A stretch of DNA of 64,000 bases from Phaseolus vulgaris (lineage: Eukaryota > Streptophyta > Magnoliopsida > Fabales > Fabaceae). The notes beneath the pieces are model-generated. The model saw nothing but the letters and a program-made list of their open reading frames with translations. It had not been told where the DNA came from and searched no databases. The stretch lies in contig NC_023749.2 of NCBI RefSeq assembly GCF_000499845.2, positions 9,344,013-9,408,012 on the forward strand, in the 5' to 3' direction. The translations under genes and the position numbers were made by a program. Every line of letters starts with the position of its first letter. Position 1 is the stretch's first letter. Shown piece by piece: positions 56,801 to 64,000 of the stretch.

Positions 56801-59800
56801 ACCGTTTTTTTGGGTGAAGATTGAAGTCTGGATCTGGTGGAATCAAGTCTGAGGGCTCTTCAGAGGTTACTACTACGGGTGTGCGCATGATGCTTGCAAG
56901 TGAGCAAGGTGTTTCTGTTCACAGGGAACACATAGCTGAGCAGAGAGTTGTTGCTAAAGGAAACAACAGGTTTGAACATATATTGACATGGCCTTTATTT
57001 CTACTTCTACAGCTTAGTTGTTTTATCTGTAAATTTTTTGAGATTCTAAACTAAGATTTAACACAATAATGTTTTACACTGGTTGTCTACATTTATGTGT
57101 TTTGATTGCTATTTACAAATTTATTAAATTTTGACGTTTCTATAAATAGGGCAAGCACTCAGGAGGACGCAGCAAGCAGCCCTAACACGATAATTAAAAA
57201 CAAGGTATCTCGAGCACCAAGGACCGGTTCAGTTAGTGCACTAGAATCATCAAACACTCAACCTTCTTCTACAGCTTTTCCTGGTTGGTAACTGCCTTCA
57301 AATTCTTATATGAAGTCTCATTGGTTGGTATAACAAATAATTAAAAGCCTTTTTACATCCATAGGATCTTCTATACATCCAATGACCCAGTGGGTTGGTC
57401 AGAGACCACCTAAAAATTCACGCTCACGAAGAGTTAAAGTAGTTTCTCCTGCCTCACGCAATCTTGAAGTTCAGGTCTCATCTGAAGGCTGTCTAACTTC
57501 CGATTTCAGTGTTAAAGCTTCTTCTGCTGGCAACAATGGATTTCCACTGGCAAGCAGTGTAGACAACAGTAATCCAAAATATAAAAGACCACCGGATGAT
57601 ATTTCATCTCCCTTTGGATTATCTGAAAGTGAAGAATCTGGAGCTGGGGAAAACAAAATAAAAGAGAAAGGAGTGAATGGCAGTGACTTTGCTATGACAT
57701 CAGATAAGGCTGGGGCTTCTATGTTTCAAATGAGGAAGAATAAGATAACAACTGATGAATCTGGAGATAGTGTGCAGAGACATGGAAGAGGTGGAAGGAA
57801 TGTATCATTAGTCAGGCCAGGCCTCCCTTCTGGAAGGGAAAAGTCGGAGAATGGACCAATAATGAAGCCAGTACAGGACATGAAGCCTAATGATAAGAGT
57901 AAAATGTGAGTTGACTTATTTTTAGATCTAGTTCATCCTTTGTCCTTCCATTTCTAAAGTTGTCTTTGTATCTTTCTGTTGAATGTAGCAAATATGGTCG
58001 CCCTCCTTCAAAAAAGCAGAAAGAGCGCAAAGTTGTGACTCGTGTAGGGAAGCAACTGAACATTGGTTCTGCTGATTTTGGAGGTACTGTTGATATTTAG
58101 AAGGTAGTTTATTTGGGAATTTTAGTTTTATGGTAGGGATGGCTAAATTCCTTCACTTTGATTATGTCTGGTAGTGATATAGGTTTTACCCAACTGAAAT
58201 ACTTTTACAAGTTATGTCATATCACTCTGACTTTTCAGATATGTAGAGGCTATCATAACAAATGATTTTCAGTGGTTATATTTATATTATTATACATATA
58301 ACTTATTCTATCACTAAATTTATTTTTCTGTATGAAATTAGGGGTATAATTTATATGGTTCTCTTTATGTTTTCACACACTGTGTAATGTGATTGTCCAG
58401 GTGAATCTGATGATGATCGTGAAGAGTTATGTAAAGCTGCAAATTCTGCTCGTACTACTAGCAGTACGCTTCTTTAATCATTTTACCTTCTTCTAATTGC
58501 TTTTGTCTTTGGTATGTTGTTTTATATTTCACTACTTTGGTGGCTTATTTTATGTAGACCTTGCTTGTTCGGGTCCGTTTTGGAATAAAGTGGAGTCTAT
58601 TTTTGCGTCTATCAGCTTGGATGATGCATCTTACTTGAAGCAACAGGTAGGAACTGGATCTTTAGCATGTTGTGTTTTTTCTGGAACTGTGAAGTTACCA
58701 TGACTCCTAATATGTGTGAATAGATTCTGACTTACTGATTTTGTTTTTGGTTGTTTAATCAGCTCAATGTTGCCGAGGAATTTGATAAAAGTTTATCTCA
58801 TATGTTTGGCATTGATCAAGATCTGTTGGTAAGTGTTTGGCAGTATACAAAACTATCCTATATCTTTCATTTTATCAATAATGAAGGCCTTTTGTCTTGA
58901 TCTCCTGTAAATTTAAGGTTTTCATTAAACCACAATTTTCATCTGGAGGAATGTGGTAACTAGTAAATTTGTATTTCCGCAGGGTGTTGTTATAAATAAC
59001 AAGACCACTCAAGATTCAGAGGAAAGAAAGAGAATTCAATGTGATGAAGAATCAACTAAGTTTGATGCTTTGGGTGGAAAGAAGGACATGGAAAGACCGG
59101 ACAAGGTTGCTCCACTATTTCAAAGACTTCTTTGTGCTCTAATTGAAGAAGAGGAATGTGAAGAATCATATCACCAAAGTGATGCAAAGAATATATCTCG
59201 ACAATGTGCTAGTGATGACTCTCACTGTGGTTCTTGTAATCAAATTGATTTTGAACCCAAAGATCGGGATAGAATGGATTCTGAAGTTGAATCAGAGGTG
59301 GATCTTCAAATTCAGAAGAACTGCATATTGGATAGACTATCCTGTGACAAGAGCACCGCATCCAATACATTTAGATACCCAAACACATCCAGTTCTTTAC
59401 AAAGCACTGGAGTTTGGCAGGGAGATGAAGAGTTTTCTCTCTCAGATATCACACACACTGGAGAAATATGTTCAAATGATCTTGATCAACTGCAGCATGC
59501 TGAATTAAGTGGTTTTCCTTCTCCTGATGGCCAGTATCAGATGATGTCTCTGGATGACAAACTGCTGCTTGAGTTGCAGAGCATTGGCTTATATCCTGAA
59601 ATATTGGTAGGCTTTTATTTCATATGTGGAATTACGATTATCATAGTTATTTGAAGCTTACTAGATTCATGTCTATAATCCTTAATATTACTTTGCTTGG
59701 CACAGCCTGATTTAGCGGAAGAAGATGAAGCTATTATCAATCAGGACATTGCGAAACTTGAGAAAGCACTGTATGAACAGGTGTGTATCGAAATAATTTT

Positions 59801-62620
59801 ATTTTTTTTATCAAATCTATCTGCACCTTAAATTTGGTCCATTCTTATATCTGTATCCCTTATTTTGATTTATTAATAGAATCAAAGGAAGAAGAGTACT
59901 TTGGACAAAATTGATAGAGCTATTCAAGAAGAGAGGGATGTAGAAAGACGGTAAGTGCTAAATATGTTTTTCCTCTGACCCTCTTTCTATCTTCAATTTC
60001 ACAATCTTTGTAGCTTATGTCTTAATTTCCTTTTACTTTCTAGTATTCATGAGTCACGACTTTCCATTTCTTGAATTTGTGCTTAAGATGTAATTGATTT
60101 TTATTAAGATTATGAGCTTATTGTGCAGGAAGATTGAGCAATCTGCATTTGACCATCTTACTGAAATGGCTTACAGAAAGAGATTGGTACTAAATATTCC
60201 TCTATCAGCCTTTTATTGTATTTTTATTAAGATATGATTTACAAATTTCCTTACCATTTTTATACTTGATTTTAGTAAGATTTATAATAAATATCCCTCT
60301 GTCAAAATCTTGTACTTATAACACACAATTACTCCAGTGACCAATTTTATCAGAACTAGGCATTGGGAACTGGTTGAACCATAGTTACTAGTTGAACTAT
60401 TTGAATCAGTGTAAGTAAAATAAAGTTTAAAATATGTATGTGTATGCATTTTTGGCACATACTTAATAAAAAGAACTTGGTGATCTAGTGGTGCGATACT
60501 GCACATGGGCCTTCTGAGTCAATGGGTGGGTTCAATTCTTGTTTATTTTTTTATATTTTGCTTAAACACCTTGTGCAATACCTCAAAAGCTAGAGAGAGA
60601 AAATGTCTTGGGCTTTGTGCTAAAATCAAACAATTCGGTCACACGATTGGACAATTTTCCTCCACCTTGGGCCCCTCGTGCAATTTAGTACAACAGTTTT
60701 TCTTCACCTTAGACTGCATGAAAAATATCAGTCCTCAACTAAAATGGTTTTCCAGTACCGAATTTAGATAGTTTAATCCAGCTTGAGGTCGTTTCTGGTA
60801 TCATCATTGGATACATTTATGAACCAATAAGCAATTCAACCCAGTTATATGCCCGGGTTCTGGTAACCGGGAGAGCATAACAGAGGTTTGTCCTATACAG
60901 TCATGTAGAGCAACATATTTGGTTGCTTTGCAGATATTGTTGGTGTCTATATTCTAAATGTAGGTAGATTATGCTTAAACACCAAATCAGTCTTTGATAG
61001 ATTTGATTTCAGTGTAGAAAGTGAATTCCTACTTACTCATACAAGTTCTTTTTCTCTTAGTCTTAGAATTTGCAAGACATGCCGTGTTGTTTCCTGCTGT
61101 GTTGGGAACTTGGATTTCTACTTCTTTAGATAGCTGTATTTTAGTTTGTTATTGGTTATATTTTTGAGTCATACATGGGAGTGATCCATAGTTTCTCCCT
61201 CCCCTGTTCCATTTCTGCCTTGTTTCCCCGTAAATTCTTTCTAGTTTCTATGATATTGGTGATGACCTTCTGCGTGACAATTTTAAAGTGTCACCAATAG
61301 ACAATTTCTCCACATTTAATGTATTCTTTTCTAGATAATCAGTTTATTGAATTGTGGGTAATGTAGGTTACAATTCTAAGGTCACTGGTAATTGGGAATT
61401 TTATGTTAATGAATGAGTGAGGTTCTCTAATTCGCTGTAATAATTAGTTAACCAATTTCAAATATTTGCAGGCAAGCCGTGGAAGCAAAAATTCAAAAGG
61501 TGCAGTTCACAAGGTGTCTAAACAAGTTGCTTTGGGTTTTATCAAGCGTACTCTTGGAAGATGTAAAAGATACGAAGAGGCTGGCATTAACTGCTTTAGT
61601 GAACCTACCCTACAAAATATAATGTTTGCCCCACCTTCACGCGAGAATGAGGCTCAACCTGCAGATTGTATGGTCTCTGGCACAGCTAGTAATACATGTA
61701 ACAAAACTTCCCATCAAATTGAAGCAAGAAAATCAGGTATTCTAAAATTCTGCTTTTGTATTTGATATCATTAGACGTGTTGTTACTCTTTTTAGTATAT
61801 ATTAGGTCTTAGAAAACATTGATAAGTGATCACCCTGTTTCTTCCTTTATGCAAGTACTGTTTCATTGACTGTATCTTCGCTAACATGCTAGAGATTTGT
61901 CTGTGTTGATTGGTTGACTTGATTTTTTCCCACTTAATTTTTGTTGTGTCTATTGCTACAGCTGCAGTTTCTAGCGCTTCCGAGAAATATGATTGCCATA
62001 GAGATTATGCAGACAGGGGATTGGTTGATTCTTTTCAAGGTTCAATTCAGTCATCAGAACAAGCATCATCCAAGAATGGGTCCGTGTTTATCAAAGAAAA
62101 GAAGAGGGAAATGCTGGTCAATGGTGGTGTCAGTGGTTCTTCCTCAAGAGCATCAAATCTTGATGGTGCTGTTCATGGTGGAGTGAAGGGAAAGAGAAGT
62201 GAGAGAGATCGGAATCAAAGCCGGGACCAGAGCAGGCAAAACTCGACTGGTAGAGCTGGACGCATGTCACTGGACAGTAGCCAAAATGAGAACAAACCAA
62301 AAGCTAAGAAGCAAAAGATTAGTGCTAGTGGACATGATAGGTTTATGGAAGCGAAGGATGCTGCACGTTTACCAGCTAATGCAGTCAACAATGGTAGCAA
62401 AGATGGGGCTACATTATCTGGTGTGGACACTTCTCAAATAAAGGAATCCAATGACTTTGGGAATATGCCACTTCCTGATTTAAGTTCAATAGAAGAATTT
62501 GGTGGCGCACATGATCTTAGTTCTTGGTTGAACTTTGATGAAGATGGCTTGCAAGACCATGATTCTATTGGCCTTGAAATTCCAATGGACGACCTATCAG
62601 ACTTAAATATGCTTATGTGA
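53886..62620 (+). CDS. ADA3-like SAGA-associated nuclear protein, 16 coding exons, 1224 aa
   Basis: Exons: 53886-54154, 54611-54848, 55328-55605, 56820-56969, 57150-57283, 57365-57905, 57989-58083, 58401-58463, 58558-58646, 58763-58828, 58983-59606, 59706-59780, 59880-59950, 60129-60186, 61472-61736, 61962-62620. All borders are GT-AG and every join keeps phase; total 3675 bases. Conserved blocks include YTGELRRVLGVSAGNTSEDQ (about 38-57), MTQWVGQRPPKNSRSRR, GRPPSKKQKERK (NLS-like), SGPFWNKVESIFASI (about 595-610), a charged coiled coil around 860-930 (LEKALYEQNQRKKSTLDKID) and an acidic C-terminus (IGLEIPMDDLSDLNM). These match my memory of Arabidopsis AT2G19390/AT4G29790, reported as ADA3-like members of the SAGA histone acetyltransferase complex. 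The family match is firm; the complex assignment is from memory. Confidence 0.85.
54310..54446 (+). mobile_element. TRIM-like LTR with primer site in intron 1 of the ADA3-like gene
   Basis: The block begins TGTTAGGAATTGAGTACAAG and ends CTCTTGACA. It is followed at once by TGATATCAGTAC, close to the Met-tRNA primer site TGGTATCAGAGC. It contains AAGTCCAACCC and GGCTTAAGTACTAGATAAAG, as short legume LTRs do. No second LTR was recognised, so it may be a fragment. It lies wholly in the intron and does not touch splice sites. Confidence 0.5.
54910..54933. repeat. (ATT)n microsatellite in intron 2
   Basis: About eight ATT/TTA units directly after the second coding exon. Confidence 0.8.
60350..60880. 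mobile_element. Probable small element in intron 14 (SINE- or MITE-like)
   Basis: Inside the 1285-bp intron, TGATCTAGTGG (60481-60491) and GGTTCAATTC (60529-60538) fit the A and B boxes of a tRNA-derived pol III promoter. The spacing suits a SINE head. At the outer limits, GAACTGGTTGAACCATAGTT and the complement of CAACCCAGTTATATGCCCGG are weakly similar inverted ends, which would suit a MITE. The two readings conflict and borders are uncertain. Confidence 0.4.
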
Positions 62621-64000
62621 AGGGATATAACTTACACTCTACCGGTTACACGTATTATGTCTGAAGGAGAGTTTGTATGTATTCAGTGAAACCTTGTGGG
62701 CATCAAGATCCTGACGGTGCTCGAGTTTCTCTGGTGATTGGGATTACGAATTTTGACACATTTATAGGGTAAACGGGAGATGTGGAGAAACTTGTAATTG
62801 CAATTCCATATTTTTGTTGAAAGTTGTATAGAGGAAGCTTCAATCATGGATTTCATGAAATTGCCTTTTTGATCCCTTCTCTCATGAATCTAACTAGTTT
62901 TGCTCTATTCAAGTCATTGTCTCAGAAAATTACTTTCTATATAGGAGATTAGATTGTAGCTCTCTGCCATTCATAGTGGTTTCATTTCTCAAGCTGTGAC
63001 TTCAGCTACGTTACAGTGTATTATGTCCTTGTTGTAGAACGTGCTCGCACATTATTGATTGTTTTCTCCTGAATAATGGGGAATGAAATTTTAATGTAGT
63101 TTTTCTGGGATTGAACTTATAGATTAGTTCCATCTGCAGCCACCTAATACCAGTTATTGATGACTGAATAGACTAACGATTCATCTCTTATCTCTAGTCT
63201 TTGGCTCTCTTTTTCTGCTGTTTTCTCTCAGTTAGCCTTCATCATTCAATCATGTAAACTTTGTTTTACTGTTCCAATAAAGACGCAAACAATTATGCTT
63301 GGGATTCATTTTCAACTGGCTATTTGTTATTTGTTTTCTAAGAATTTTTAGTTACGATATAATAATTAAACTTGATCAATGAATACATTATTTCATATTT
63401 ATAATAATAAACTTAAAAAAACTTCTCGTGACAAAATGCCATAATACTACTGGGCCAATTCTGACTTTTTAGGTAGGGTTGACGTTTTCTTACTGTGCTC
63501 CCATGATTACTACCTGCATCCAAGGTTATTAAATTCGAGAATTTATCTAACTCTGGGAGTTCTATAAATTCAATTAGTAAACTCGTAATAGTTTATTTCA
63601 TACAAAATATATTTCAATAATCAAAGTACCTAAACAAAAATCCACAATATTAATAATAATTATATAACTTATTTTAAATAAGTTTATACAAATACCAAAA
63701 ACATAAGTTGTTAAAGTCATAGAAACTTAATATCTAGAAATGAAAAATGTCATGTCGAATTTTCTAATGATATTATATTCTTCATCGCAATGTTAATTAT
63801 CAACAAACTTTTCATGAAAATTGCACATCTACATTAATATCAAAAGTTATATTATCAAGATGAAGTGAATTTAGAGTTGATCTTATTAGTTTTATATTGA
63901 TCTTATTAGTTTTATATACCTCATTTATAATAAACATGAAAAAAGAGAGAAAAAAAATTAAAAAGAGTTATTATTCAAATAATTGTTGCACATATATTTA
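62621..64000. other. 3' UTR and downstream intergenic sequence
   Basis: The first few hundred bases are the likely 3' UTR of the ADA3-like gene; AATAAA-type signals are present at about 63279 (CCAATAAAGACG). From about 63350 the sequence turns AT-rich, with no gene recognised. A direct repeat of about 27 bases, GATCTTATTAGTTTTATAT and neighbours, occurs at about 63879-63915. Confidence 0.45.

Noticed and set aside
60481..60545. tRNA gene
   Set aside because: A- and B-box-like motifs are present, but no acceptor stem or anticodon arm can be paired; better read as a SINE-like or other repeat.

Overview
The window looks like nuclear DNA of a flowering plant. It is AT-rich, its genes carry many introns, and most of it is intergenic sequence packed with plant transposable elements. 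The types of repeat (a SIRE-like solo LTR, TRIM-type LTRs with a Met-tRNA primer site, CACTA-type foldback MITEs and a plant L1 3' end) and the protein sequences suggest a eudicot, most likely a papilionoid legume of the Phaseolus/Vigna/Glycine group. That placement is inference, not a database result.

Three host genes can be supported. (1) 1430-1954 (-): exon 1 of a WIP-type C2H2 zinc-finger transcription factor; its second exon lies left of the window. (2) 36651-38999 (+): a five-exon membrane-anchored alpha/beta hydrolase of 358 aa, in which two of the four introns have GC-AG rather than GT-AG borders. (3) 53886-62620 (+): a 16-coding-exon nuclear protein of 1224 aa from the Arabidopsis AT2G19390/AT4G29790 family, which I recall as ADA3-like SAGA-associated proteins. 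All 16 exons join in phase with no stop.

The rest is mobile-element terrain. 2-9 kb: non-coding sequence with two CACTA-type MITEs and LINE 3' ends. 9.9-10.8 kb: a 5'-truncated LINE. 11.06-13.89 kb: a complete Mutator-like element with 453-bp inverted repeats, a 10-bp target duplication, arrays of palindromes inside the inverted repeats and a nearly intact but N-terminally deleted transposase. 17.4-20.9 kb: a minus-strand Ty1/copia element with two LTRs that has lost its reverse transcriptase domain. 21-33 kb: more MITEs, a terminal-inverted-repeat element and a 1.46-kb non-autonomous CACTA-like element with subterminal arrays. 35.3-35.6 kb: a TRIM-like element. 40.2-49.9 kb: a decayed Ty3/gypsy element of the Tat type, with a 57-bp repeat array, an antisense accessory ORF and a nested 1.1-kb solo LTR. 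50-52.8 kb: AT-rich spacer with another degenerate MITE.

No rRNA, convincing tRNA, CRISPR array or bacterial-type feature was seen. The genes do not form a pathway together; they are independent loci separated by transposon-rich DNA. Exon borders were set by eye from reading frame, GT/GC-AG borders and remembered family conservation. Element borders were set from inverted repeats, LTR comparison and target duplications.
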